Position numbers and translations under genes: made by a program. This document shows, in pieces, positions 34,985-46,448 of a stretch of 64,000 nucleotides of DNA. The number at the start of each line of letters is the position of its first letter. Position 1 is the stretch's first letter. The notes beneath the pieces are model-generated. The model searched no databases. It worked only from the letters and a program-made list of their open reading frames with translations, and was not told where the DNA came from. Location of the stretch: NCBI RefSeq assembly GCF_027409185.1, contig NC_084478.1, positions 85,047,624 to 85,111,623 on the forward strand. Reading direction: 5' to 3'. This DNA comes from Cynocephalus volans (taxonomy: Eukaryota; Chordata; Mammalia; Dermoptera; Cynocephalidae).

Positions 34985-35677
34985 GGATAGCAGGCAAGAT
35001 GGTGGACTAGAGGTGCCCATGGCACATTCCCCCCATGGAAAAGGGCCAGAACAATTAAAAGACAGGTAAATATTAATGGGAGCATAGGAGGGAGCATAGG
35101 ACTGCAGCAGAGAACTGGTAAGATCCAGATGGAGCACAAAAGCCCAGGATGGTGGCATAGAGAGGAGAGAGAGGCATACTACCTCATCTGCCATACCTCT
35201 GACACTGGGATCAGTGCAGGAAGAATTTTACCTTGCAGTAAAAAGGTAGGCAGAGGACCCACACCAACCCCATCCTCACCCCAGAGGCCCACAGATCCTT
35301 TGGCAGGACAAGCCCAGAACCAAGTGTGGGGAGTGGCCTAGAATATACACACTGCATCACTCTAGAACAGTAACACAAACTGCACTCCCCAACCCCATCC
35401 TCAGGACACAAGCTGATGTAGGATGGCACCATCTTAAAACCAGGGCTGTTACAGGAGCACACCCTGCCCTGGGGCCAGGAACCAGGGTACTTCTCCAGCC
35501 TTAAGGCTCTGCCCTCATCCCAGAGAACTCACAGGAATGGTTGCAATGCCGTGATACTGGTGGCTTGAAGCCTGGGCTCACAACAGCTATGACTCTAGTT
35601 CTGCAGTCTGGGAAGCTGACCCAGTCCTGTTGATGCATCCCCATGTCCCTGGCCAGAGATCAGAAACACAGACGATA
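34985..35677 (+). mobile_element. L1 5' leader fragment (older subfamily)
   Basis: It begins GCAAGATGGTGGACTAGAGG, the start of an older L1 promoter class unlike that of L1-A/C. It continues as leader sequence for about 690 bp until the MaLR provirus. After the provirus, L1 ORF2 sequence appears (37769-38043) with no ORF1 between, so this L1 was internally deleted or rearranged. Confidence 0.7.
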
Positions 35678-35800
35678 ATAGGATTCCCATCCTCTTAACA
35701 GTCAAAGTGAGACCAAGATTCTAATACACAAAACTTTAGGGACACAATTCAAGCTTCACTGAGTTCTGGGAGGACATAATTCAATCCATGACATCTGCCC

Positions 35801-37335
35801 CTGGCCCCCCAAAACCCATGCCCTTTCACATACAAATACATTAAATACATTCATTCCATCCCAAAGTATTGTTTCAACTCAAAAGCCCAAAGTAAAAAGT
35901 CCCATCTGTGAAATCAGTACAAGTTATCTACTTCCAAGTTACAATGGTGGGACAAGCATAGGGTACATATCCCCTTTCCAAAAGGGAGAAATAGGCCAAA
36001 AGAAAGATGTAACAGGTCCCAGACAAGTCCAAAATGCAGCAGCACAGGCATTAAATCTCACAGCTAGTGAATCAGGTACCATGAGTCCATGTTTGACCTC
36101 CTCTGCACACTGGTGTGGGGATTGGATCCCCAAGCCCTCAGACAGCTCTGCTTCTATGGATTTCCTGGTCTCAGGCCACACATCAGTTCTCTCAGGCTGG
36201 TGTCCCACTCTGGTAGCTTCAGAGATCTAGGGTCTCCATAGTGGTCTCCCTCTCATGGCTCCACTAGGCATGATGCGGATGGGGTTTCTCTGTTACAACT
36301 CTGACTCTACATTTTCATTCAGCATTGCTCTATGCAGTGACTCCACTCCTGAGACAGATCTCTTCCTGGGCCCCCAGGCTTTTCCATACATCCTTTGAAA
36401 TCAGGGTGGAGACTTCCAAGTTTCCACAGCTCTGGCATTCTGCAAGCCTGCAGAGCCAACACCACGTGGATGCTGCCAAGGCTTCCGGCTAGTATTTTCC
36501 AAGCCTGCACATCCAGACACACCTGGGGCCAATTTAGCCATGGCTGGAGCAGCCAAAGCAGCTGGGGTGCTGGAGTTGGAAGCAGCTTCCAAAGGTGGCC
36601 CTAAGCAGTGAACTTGTGGAGGCTGCCACAGGCCTGTTCCCCAAGACCATTCTGTCTCCCTAGGCCTTTGGGCCTGAAATGGAAGGGTTGGTCTGAGAGG
36701 CTTCTGCAATGCCTTCAGGGCCTTTTTCTTCTTCTCTTGATAATTCTGTTCTTTTGTGTTAATCTTCTTAGTGCCACTGAATTTTTCTTCTGAAAGTGCT
36801 CTCTGCTTCTCTACCACATGGCCAGGTTGCAGATTTTCTAAATCCTTACACTCTGCTTCCCTTTTAAATTCTGGCTTTACATCATGACTTTTCTGACATA
36901 ACTCAGCATAGGCTGTTACTGTTGCAAGTAGCCATGCAGCTGCCTTAATGCTTTGTTGCTTAGAAATTTCTTCTGCCAAACATTCTGGTTCACAACTCTT
37001 AAGACACACCTTTAACAAAGTCCTAGGGCATGGACACAATGCAGCCAAATTCCTTGCTATGGTGTAGCAAGGGTGATCTTTTGTCCAATTCCCAGTAAGT
37101 TCCTAATTTCTATCTGAGACCGTATCATCAACATGGCTTTTACTGTCCACATTTCTATAAACATTCTGGTCACAACCATTTATCCAATCTCTAAAATGTT
37201 CCAAACTTTTCTTCAATTTTTGTCCTTTTCTAAGTCCTCCAAACTCCAAACTTTGCCCATTACCCAGTTCCAAACCTGCTTCCACATTTTAAGGTATCTG
37301 TATAGCAACACCCCATTCCTCTGCTACCAATTTTC
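35801..37335 (-). mobile_element. MaLR internal region with degraded gag-like reading frame
   Basis: The longest open part is 36401-37048 (215 codons), with a Lys/Glu-rich N-terminal half and a Pro/Ala-rich C-terminal half. Similar segments occur at 49971-50213 and 50342-50659. No protease or reverse transcriptase motif is present. Other segments have stops, so it is a relic. 'cttctgcccctggccccccaaa'-like sequence near 35790-35820 marks the junction with the 3' LTR. Confidence 0.7.
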
Positions 37336-37768
37336 TGTATTAGTCCATTTCTGTTGCTTATAACAAAATACACAAAACTGGGTGATTTATGAAGAAAATG
37401 AAATTTATTGCTTACAGTTTCTGAGTCTGGAAAGTCCAAAGTCCACCTGGTGGTGGCAACAGTGACCCAGAGGGCTAACATTGCAAGATGGTGGAAACAG
37501 AGAGAGAAGAGAGTATCCTCCTCATTCACTCTATTTTTAAAAGCTTCAGAACTACTTCCCTGACCACTATTATTAATCTATTCACTACTGCCCAGTCCTA
37601 CAATCCAATAACCTCACCAAAGCTCCACCTTTCAATTACCATAATAGGATTTCCCACCCTCTTAACAGTCACAGTGGGGGCTAAGTTTCTAACACATAAA
37701 TCTTGGGAAACACAATTCAAGCTTCAGTGAATTTGGGGGGAAGGGACATAATTCAATCTGCTATGAAC
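37336..37768 (-). mobile_element. 5' LTR of the MaLR provirus
   Basis: On the minus strand it ends in the reverse of TGTATTAGTCCATTTCTGTT. It has 'aggtggagctttggtgaggt' (read in reverse) and a GCAATAAATTTC signal. Its closest relative here is the solo LTR at 30109-30540. Confidence 0.85.
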
Positions 37769-38043
37769 ACCTACATCAAAAAAAATAGAAAGATTTCAAA
37801 TAAATAACCTAACAATGCACCTCAAGGAACTAGAAAAGCAAGAATAAAACAAACCCAAAATAATTAGAAGAAAATAATGATAAAAATCAGAGCAGAAATA
37901 AATGAATTTGAGATTAAAAACATAATACAAAAAAATCAGTCAAAGAAAAAGCAGGTTCTTTGAAAAGATAAACAAAATTAACAAACCATTAGCAGTCTAA
38001 CCAAGAAAAAAAGAGAAAATACCCAAATAAATAAAATCAGAGT
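37769..38043 (+). mobile_element. L1 ORF2 fragment (region between endonuclease and RT)
   Basis: Words such as 'cctcaaggaactagaaaagc' and 'aggttctttgaaaagataaa' correspond to the L1 segment just after the endonuclease domain (compare L1-C 54950-55200). Broken frames. Confidence 0.8.
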
Positions 38044-38496
38044 GGGCAACCCCCATTGCTCATCAGAAGGCTAAAGGATGCACAGGGTCCTAGGCAGTAG
38101 CCATGGGAAGACCCCACAACCTGGAAGATGGCAGGAACATGCACAGGATCCTCGGCAGGAGCCATGGGCAGTGCTCCTGCCCAGCAAAATGCAGGAACAT
38201 GCCAAAAACACCACTTCTACACAGATGGGACACCACAGCCACTGCCACACCCATGGCTGCCACAAAAACAGCTCACTGCCACAAGAACAGCCACAGCCAC
38301 TGTGCAGGCAGCCCACCAGCCATTTGACTGCATTGACACAAGAAGAGTCACCAGGAGAGACTGGAAAAAGAAAAGGAAGTCTCTCTCCTCAAACCCCATT
38401 CCAGAATAATCAAAGAAGCAACTGCTTGACAAGATGACCAGACATCAATGTAGAGATACTACAAATAGAAAAATCCAAGAAAATATGACACCACCT

Positions 38497-38887
38497 GTTT
38501 TAGTCCATTTTGTGTTGCTATAACAGAACTACCTGAGACTGGGTAATTTATAAAGAACAGAGGTTAATTTGGCTTATGATTCTGGGACAGCTACATCTGG
38601 TACGGGTCTCAGGCTGCTTCTACTCATGGTGGAAAGTGGCAGGTACAAGCAGATCACATGGTGAGAGGAAGCAAGAGAGAGAAAGGAGATGCCAGGGTCC
38701 TATAAACAACCAGCTCTCACAGGAGCTAACAGAGAGAGATCTCACTCAGGACCCCCACCCCCCAGAGAGAGCATTAATCCATTCATGAGGGATCTGCCCC
38801 CATGACTCAAACAGCTTCCAGCACTGCCACATTGGGAATCAAATTTCCACATGAGTTTTGGTGGGGACAACACATCCAAACTCTATC
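38497..38887 (-). mobile_element. MaLR LTR (MSTA/B-like), solo
   Basis: On the minus strand it starts near TGATAGAGTTTGGATGTGTT and ends in the reverse of TTTTAGTCCATTTTGTGTTG. It has 'ctgggtaatttataaagaac' (reverse of the conserved LTR end). Flanking bases are consistent with a short duplication (CACC-like) in L1-D ORF1. Confidence 0.8.
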
Positions 38888-39470
38888 ACCACCAAAAGAA
38901 TACAGTAATTCTCAAATACCAGATGCTATAGAGCCGGAAACCTTGAAATGACTGAAAAGAAATTCTGAGCAACAATCTTAAGGAAACTCAATGAGATATG
39001 AGAAGACTCAGTTAGACAACATAATGAAATGAGAAAAAATATTCACAATAAGGATTAAATTTACAAAGAGATTAATACCTTAAAAAAGAATGTAGCAGAA
39101 CTCTTAGAACTGAAAGATTCATTTGACAAAATAAGAAACACAACCAAGAGCTTAAGCAGCAGGCTAGAACAAGCAGAAGCAAGAAATTCTGATCTTGACA
39201 ATAATCTTTTCAAAATAAACCAGACAGACAGGGAACAAAAGGAAAAAAGATTTTTTTTTAAATGAAGAAAATCTAACAGAGCTAGCAGACAACCTAAAGT
39301 GCACATTCAAATCATGGGTGTTCCAGAAGGGGAGGAGAAAGGATAAGGCATGGAAAATCTAATCAACAGAATAATAATGGAAAAGTTCCCAGATATACAA
39401 AGAGACATGGACTTTCAAAACCAGGAGGCTCAAAGAAGCCCCAAAAATTTCAATCAAAAAGATCCTCTCT

Positions 39471-39619
39471 GGGCCGGCCCGTGGCTCACTCAGGAGAGTG
39501 CGGTGCTGAGAACACCAAGGCCCCGGGTTCGGATCCCATATACGGATGGCCGGTTCGCTCACTGGCTGAGCATGGTGCTCACAACACCAAGTCAAGGGTT
39601 AAGATCCCCTTACCGGTCA

Positions 39620-39646
<27 letters not shown>
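39471..39646 (+). mobile_element. Dimeric tRNA-derived SINE (CYN-like)
   Basis: The first unit starts GGGCCGGCCCGTGGCTCACT, with A-box-like TGGCTCACTCAGGAGAGTG and B box GGTTCGGATCC. The second, from about 39546, repeats GGCCGGTTCGCTCACTGGCT with a degenerate B box (GGTTAAGATCC), followed by a tail of over 20 A's. The duplication AAAAAGATCCTCTCT is at 39456-39470 and 39647-39661. A head-to-tail dimer of tRNA-like units is characteristic of colugo CYN SINEs. Confidence 0.92.
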
Positions 39647-39653
<7 letters not shown>

Positions 39654-41856
39654 TCCTCTCTGAGACACATTAGAGTCAAACTGGCAAAGCTCAAAAACAA
39701 AGATAGAATACTAAAGGTAGCAAGAGAAAAGCATCAAGTCACCTATAAGAGAACCCCTATCAGATTATTAGTAAACTTCTTAAAATACACTCTACAGGCC
39801 AGAAGAAAAGGGGATGATATATCCAAAATACTAAAAAAAAAAAAAAAAAAAAAAAAATTCCAGCAAAGAATACTATACCCAGCTAGGCTATCCTTCAATG
39901 AGGGAGAAATAGTATACTTCCCAGACAAAAACTGCAGTTCACCACCAAAAAAAAAAACCCTGTGAGATATCCTCAAGGGAGTCCTGAATCTGGAATCCAA
40001 AAAATAATAATCACTACCACAAATACTCAAGAAAGAACAAAACCCACAGGTAGAACAAAAACACAAATGAGAAAGAGAAAGAAACTAAATATTGCCACCT
40101 CAAAAAACCAACACACACCAAAGACAAACAATAAAAGGGGAAGAAAGGAACAAAAGATATTTAAAACATCCAAACAAAAATCATAAAATTCCAGGAGTAA
40201 GACAATACCTTTCATTAACAACCCTAATTGTAAATGGATTAAACTTCCCACTCAAAAGACACAGACTGATTGATGGGATTAAAAAGCTAGGCCCAACCAT
40301 ATGCTGTCTACAAGAGGCTCACCTCACCTGCAAAAACAAACACAGACTAATACTGAAGTGATGGAAAAAGATATACCACGCAAATGGAAACCAAAAACGA
40401 GCAGAAGAAGCTATTCTTATATCAGATAAAGTAGACTTTAAACCAAAAACTGTAAAAAGAGACAAAAATAGGCTACTATATAATGATAAAGTGATCTCTC
40501 CAGCAAGAAGACATAACAATCATAAATATATATGCACCCAACAATGGAGCACCCAGATATAGAAAGCAAACACTTTTAGCCCTAAAGAAAGAGATAGACC
40601 CCAATATGATAATAATAGGGGACCTGAACACCCCTCTCTCAACATTGGACAGATCATCTAGGCAACAAATCAACAGAAAAACATGGGATTTAAACGACAT
40701 TTTGGGCCAATTAGACCTGGCAGATATTTGCAAAACATTTCATATAACAACTATAGAATATACATATTTCTCATCAGCACTTGGAACATTCTCCAGGTTA
40801 TACCATATTTTAGGTCTCAAATCAAGTCTCAACAAATTTTAAAAATAGAAATCATTTCAAGTATCTTTTCAGACCACAATGGCTTAAAACTAGAAATCAA
40901 TAACAAGCAAAAGCCAGGAACCTATACAAATACATGGAAATTAAACAGCATGCTCCTGAATGAACTATTAGCCCAAGAAGAAATTAAACAGAAAATCAAA
41001 AAATTTCTTGAAACTAATTTAAATAAAGACACATTATTCCAAAACCTATGAGATACTGAAAAAGCAGTACTAAGAGGGAAGTTTATTGCAATTATTCAAA
41101 TATACAACCTAATGCTACATCTCAAAGAACTAGAAAAACAAGAACAATGCAATGTAAAAATTAGTAGATGGAAAGAAATAATTAAGATCATAGCAGAACT
41201 AAGTGAAATGGAGATCAAAAATATGATACAAAGATATGAAACAAAAAAGTTGCTTTTTTAAAGAAGATAAGCAAAATAGACAAGCTATTAGCTAAGCTAA
41301 CTTAAAAAAGAAGAGAGAAGACCCATGTAACAAAAATCAGAAATGAAAAAGAGACATTCCAACCAACACCACAGAAATACAAAGAATCATTAGAGACTAT
41401 TATAAACAACTATATGCCAACAAACTTGAAAACCTGGAGGAAATGGATAAATTTTTGGAAACATACAAACTGACAAGACTGAACCAAGAAGAAATATGAA
41501 AACCTGAACAGACCAATAACAAGCAAAGAGATTGAAGCAGTAATCAGCAGTCTCCCAACAAAGAAAAGCCCAGGATCAAATGGCTTTATTGCTGAATTCT
41601 ACCAGACATACAAAGAGGAATTAATACCAATTCTCTTCAAACTATTCCAAAAAATTGAAACAAGCCATCAAACAGAATGAAAGAAGAAAACCATATGATC
41701 ATCTTGATAGATGCAGAAAAAAAGTTGATAAAATTCAACATCCCTTCATGATAAAGATTCTTAACAAATCAGGTACAGCAGCCAAGTATCTTAATACAAT
41801 AAAGGCTATATATGACAGACCTACAACTGACATCATACTGAAAGGAGAAATGCTGA

Positions 41857-41990
41857 GGGGGCTGGCCTGTGGCTCACTCGGGAGAGTGTGGTGCTGATAA
41901 CACCAAAGGCCATGGGTTCGGATCCCATATAGGGATGGCCGGTTCGCTCACTGGGTGAGCGTGGTGCTGACAACACCAAGTCAAGGGTTA
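41857..41990 (+). mobile_element. Dimeric tRNA-derived SINE (CYN-like) lacking an A tail
   Basis: It starts GGGGCTGGCCTGTGGCTCAC, B box GGTTCGGATCC, with second unit GGCCGGTTCGCTCACTGGGT. It ends at CAAGTCAAGGGTTA, short of the usual 3' end at 39471's copy, with no A-rich tail. It is flanked by AGAAATGCTGA at 41846-41856 and 41991-42001. Confidence 0.88.
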
Positions 41991-42346
41991 AGAAATGCTG
42001 AAATCTTTCCCCTAAGAACGGGAACAAAACAAGGATGCCCACTCTCATCACTTTTACTCAACATGATACTGGAAGCCCTAGCCAGAGCAATTAGGCAAGA
42101 TAAAGAAATAAAGGGCATACAAATTGGAAATGAGGAAGTCATCCCTGTTTGTACATGATATGATTTTATGTACAGAGACACCTAAAGACTCTACCAAAAG
42201 ACTCTTAGACCTGATAAACAAATTCAGTAAAGTTGTAGGATACAAAATCAACATGCAAAAATCAGTAGCATTTCTATACACCAACAATGAGCTTGCAGAA
42301 AAAGAAACCAAGAAAGCAATTCCACTTACAATAGCTACCAAAAAAA

Positions 42347-42420
42347 ATGTGTGTATGTGTGTGTGTGTATATATATATATATATACACACATACATACAT
42401 ACACACACACACACATAGAC
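42347..42420. repeat. Microsatellite (TG)n-(TA)n-(CA)n
   Basis: Alternating purine-pyrimidine tract within L1-D ORF2, just after a run of A's. It is self-complementary in part, so it could extrude a hairpin or adopt Z-DNA. Confidence 0.9.
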
Positions 42421-44275
42421 ACACCAAGGAATAACTTTAACCAAAGATGTGAAAGATCTCTACAAGGAAAACTATAAAACACAGATTAAAGATATTAAAG
42501 GAGATACACAAAAAAAGAAAAGACATCCCATGTTCATGGATCAAAGAGTCAATATCATCAAAATGACTATATTACCCAAAGTATTCTGTAGATCCAATAC
42601 AATCGCCATCGAACTACCAATGACATACTTTCCAGAAACAAAAAAAGCAATTCAAAAATTTATATGGAACATCAAGAGATACCAAATAGCCAAAGCAATC
42701 TTGAGCAAAATGAACAAAGCAGGGGATATCAAACTCCCTGACTTCAAAATATACTATGAAACAATAGTAATGAAAACAGCATGGTACTGGCACAAAATAG
42801 ACATGTAGACCAATGGAACAGAATAGACAAATCAGAAATAAATCTAAGCACTTAAAAACAATGGATTTTTGACAAAGAAGCCAAGAACATGCACTGGGGA
42901 AAGGATAGTCTCTTCAATAAGTAAGGAAAATTGGACATCCATAAGCAGAAGAATGAAACTAGAATGCTATCTCTCACCATATACGAAAATAAACTCAAAA
43001 TGGATTAAAGACTTAAGTGTAAGACCTGAAACTATAAAACTTCTAGAAGAAAACATTACGGGAAACACTTCAGGACATAGGTCTGGGCAAAGACTTTATG
43101 AATAATACTCCAGAAGCACAGAGAACAAAAGCAAAAATAAACAAATGGGATTGTATCAAACTAAAAAGCTTCTGCACAGCAAAGGAAATAATCAACAGAG
43201 CAAAATGACAACCTGCAGAATGGGAGAAAATATTTGCAAATATGTATCTGACAAGAGATTAATATCCAGAATATACAAGGAATTTTAAAAACTCACAGTA
43301 AAAAAGCAAATAATCCAATTAAAAAATGGGCAAAGAAACTGAATAGATATTTTTCAAAAGAAGACATACAAATGGCTAACAGGCTTATGAAAAAATGCTC
43401 AACATTGCTAATCATCAGAGAAATGCAAGTCAAAACCACACTGACATATCATCTCACCCCAATTAGAAAGGATATTATCAAAAAGACAGAAAATAAGAAA
43501 TGCTGGTGAGGATATGGAGAAAGGGGAACTCTTCTACATTGTTGGTGGGAATGTAAATTTAGTACAGCCACTGTGGAAAAAAGTATGGAGATTTCTCAAA
43601 CAACTACAGATAGAACTACCATACAATCCAGCAATCCCCGTACTGGGTATATATCCAAAGGAATGGAAATCAACAAGTTGAAGGGACACCTGCACTCCCA
43701 TGTTTATTGCGGCTCTATTCACAGTAGCCAAGAGTTGGAACCAACCTAAATATCTTCTCACAGATGATTGGATAATGAAAATGAGGTATATGTACACAAT
43801 GGAATACTACTCAGCCATAAAAAAGAATGAAATTCTGCCATTTGAAGCAACATGGACAAGCCTGGAGAAAACTATGTTAAGTGAAATAAGCCAAGCACAG
43901 AGAAAGAAATACCACATGTTCTCACTCATATGCGAAACTAAAAAAGTTGATCTCATAGAAAGAGAAAGTAGAATAGTGGTTACTAGAAACTTTTAGGGGG
44001 AAGGGAAAGGGGACATGGGGAGAGGGGTGTCAGTGTATACCAAATATTAGAGAGATAGGAGGAATGAGATCTAGGGTTCTATACTAATACAGGGGGAGAC
44101 TACAGTTAACAACAAAGTACTGGGCATCATTGAATAGCTACTCGAGATGTTATTGAATGTTCCTAACAGAAAGAAGTGACAAATGTTTGAGGTGATGGAT
44201 ATACTAAGCACCTTGATTGTACTCCATAAATGTATACAATTATCATTGGTCAATTAAGAAAAATAAATTAAAAGG

Positions 44276-44635
44276 AGGGGAAAAAAGAGAGAAATGGAGT
44301 AGAGTAGTAGTTACCAGAAGCATGGAATGGGAGGGAAAGTGGGGCCTGGGAAAAGGTTGGTAGATTGGTACAAAGTTACAAAGTTATAGTTAGATGGGAA
44401 GAAAAAGTTCTGGTGCCCTAGGATGATTATAGCTAATGATATTGTATTGTATATTTCAAGATAGCAACAAAAGAGGATCCCGAATGTTATAAGCATAAAG
44501 AAATGATAAATGTTTAGGTGATAGATATGCTAATTATTCTGATTAGACCATTATACAATATATGCATTATTGAAACAACAAATTGTACCCCATAAATATG
44601 TACTCATGAAAAAAATAAAATTTTAAAAGACTATA
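44276..44635 (+). mobile_element. L1 3' UTR of another element
   Basis: Sequence similar in order to the end of L1-D ('gtagtagttaccagaagcat', 'caaattgtaccccataaata') but separate. It ends in AAAATAAAATTTTAAAA. It lies directly after the L1-D tail, so L1-D probably inserted into or next to an older L1 end. Confidence 0.7.
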
Positions 44636-44711
44636 ACAGAATCAAAAGGAAAGGAGAAAATAGGAATTTGAGGCTAGCAGATAGAAAAGCTTGTCTGAAG
44701 CAAACATTTGT

Positions 44712-44945
44712 GCAATAATGGTAACAGCTAGCATATTTTGAGCACTATTGGCCAGGTACTATGCTGCTTATATGAACTAATTCAATTTTTACCTCTATAA
44801 CAATCCTATAAAATAGCTACTATTAGTATCCTCATTTAACAAATGAGAAAATTGAGTCACAGAAAATAATTAATAAATGGCAGCACCAGGATTTGAATGT
44901 AGGTGGTCTGGATCCAGAGCCCACACTCATAGGCTATGCTACCCA
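44712..44945 (-). repeat. MIR SINE
   Basis: 'gcatattttgagcactattg', 'aacaaatgagaaaattgagt' and 'gcaccaggatttgaatgtag' in the order of a minus-strand MIR. Confidence 0.85.
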
Positions 44946-45169
44946 TGGTAGAAAATCAAGGGAGAAAATGTGGGATGGCTAGGTGGGCCCTGAGCAGAGA
45001 TGACCTTGGATACCAGGGTTACAAACTTAGACTCTATTCTTAAAGTCATGAGAAATATTCAGAGATTTTTTAGTACAGGATACTGTGAGAAAGTAGAACT
45101 CTTAGGTAAAAAATGAACCACAACCTAAACTTCATATCTGATACAAAAATTAACTCAAAATGCATCACA

Positions 45170-46448
45170 GGACTTCCAGTCAAGATTGTGGAATAGACAG
45201 TCTCCAGCATCACTCTCTCCCACAAATCAACCAATTTACAACTATAAAAAAGCAACAACAGCCAGGCTGGGGCCGCTAGAGCTCAGGGGAAGAGGAGGAG
45301 AGACTTATGTAGTGTATGAAGGCGGGAGAAGGAATGATGAAAGAAAGAGAACCATTCTGACCATTTCAAATCCTGGCCACTTCCAGTCTGGAGCTGCTGA
45401 GTGCACAGAACAGGAGCTGACAAAAGCCACTGCTGTGCCTTTTGGATGAAGTTGCTTGGAGGCAGCAGGGGAGAAGAGGGCCTTGGTGGCCCCGAGGCCA
45501 GCAAGACCACGAATAGGGTTCACATGGACCCACATAGGAGTGAGGAGCCACAACAACTGAAAAAAAGGAGCCACTCAGAGGCTAGTGAGTCATCGCAAGG
45601 GACTAGCACATGGCTGTCCCATAGGAAGTATTTGGAGCATGGGTAATGCAGGAGATAGGCCCCCTGGGGCAAAACTGGGGCACAGCAAGGACAGCTCATC
45701 TGCCCCCAGTCAGCACAGGACCACTCAGAGACTGGTCAGGAATATAGAACTGTATGGGGTGCAGTTTGCTGAAAAGACTTAGGTCCAGACCAGAGTTTCT
45801 ACACAACCCAGGTGCACCAGATCTCAGGAGAGCTGGAAGTACCTATAAAGTCAACCATTAAAACCTATAACACCTAGAAGAACCGGAAGTCCTGTGGGCT
45901 ACCAAGCCAGAAAGGGGTTGGGGTGGGCATGGGCCTCAGCCATTTCTCCTGACACCCTCAATCAATCCTGAGGGTGGGGGCTGAGGTCCTCGGACACACC
46001 CCACTGACATGCACAACCACCCTAATGATGATCACAGAGCCATTGCAGGAAACATCTCAGGCTCTCCCAAGCCATGGCAGTGGGGGTAACCATGGGCCTT
46101 AGCCACGTCTCCCAACATGTGAAACCAGCACAGAGACAACCACTGAGCTGCAGCAAGAAGGGCCCCAGGTTCCCGAGTGGGGGTGGTGGGTGGCAATGGC
46201 TTTTGCCACACCCGCCTGACATCTGCACTCAGCCCAGTAAAGACCAAGCCACTGCTGGAAGCCCCCTGGTCTCCCCTGTGGGAATGAGGGGAGTGCCACA
46301 GGCCTCAATCCTGACCCTCTTCCTTCCTCCTTCTTCTATCCCATTTCCTTCCTCTTTCCCCTTTCACCCTCCCTCCCAGCTGCTCCAGAACAACATCATA
46401 AAATGTGAAAAAATAATAATAATAAACAAAATGAAATGCAAAAAAAAT
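45170..46448 (+). mobile_element. ORF-less 1.28-kb retroposon resembling an L1 5' leader
   Basis: It begins GGACTTCCAGTCAAGATTGT, like an older class of L1 leader (compare AAGATGG starts), and is GC-richer than its host. It ends in pyrimidine-rich sequence followed by an A-rich stretch with AATAATAATAATAAAC. It is flanked by the perfect 13-bp duplication AAAATGCATCACA at 45157-45169 and 46449-46461. No ORF1 or ORF2 sequence is present. This shows it moved as an RNA that had a leader and a tail but no L1 coding region. Confidence 0.75.

Larger units (their letters stand above)
35678..37768 (-). mobile_element. MaLR provirus (MST-like), nearly complete
   Basis: On the minus strand: 5' LTR (37336-37768), internal region (35801-37335), and the start of the 3' LTR (35678-35800), which is truncated. 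Just inside the 5' LTR the sequence TTGGTAGCAGAGG looks like a tRNA primer-binding site. The internal region encodes only degraded gag-like sequence and no polymerase, as expected for MaLRs, which rely on other elements. Inserted in L1 sequence. Confidence 0.85.
38434..40007 (+). pseudogene. L1-D ORF1, interrupted
   Basis: The ATG at 38434 (MTRHQCRDT) starts ORF1. An LTR splits it at 38497-38887, the coiled coil follows with several indels (the best preserved stretch is 39061-39240), and a dimeric SINE splits the RRM region at 39471-39646. The C-terminal part is readable to about 40007 through a run of A's. Confidence 0.8.
40186..43996 (+). pseudogene. L1-D ORF2, broken
   Basis: The expected start codon is changed (CCAGGAGTAAGACAA in place of an ATG). 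The endonuclease domain is recognisable (GDLNTP encoded at 40619) with frameshifts near 40360 and 40840. A central portion between about 41655 and 41700 is deleted. A SINE interrupts at 41857-41990, and an (TG/TA)n repeat has expanded at 42347-42420. The RT catalytic FADD is altered (encoded as VHDMI near 42150). The C-terminus is open at 43700-43996. Confidence 0.88.
38044..44275 (+). mobile_element. Older L1 ('L1-D') with nested LTR and two SINEs
   Basis: Distal 5' leader (38044-38433), ORF1 (38434-40007), ORF2 (about 40186-43996) and a 3' UTR to about 44275. It is older than L1-A/C by its many indels and by the SINE and LTR insertions it carries. It lacks the first part of its leader, and abuts a different L1 fragment at the left. 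Confidence 0.85.

Noticed and set aside
36401..37048. A 215-codon frame considered as a domesticated gag gene
   Set aside because: It is inside a MaLR provirus in its own orientation with broken frames on both sides, so it is simply the relic of the element's internal region.
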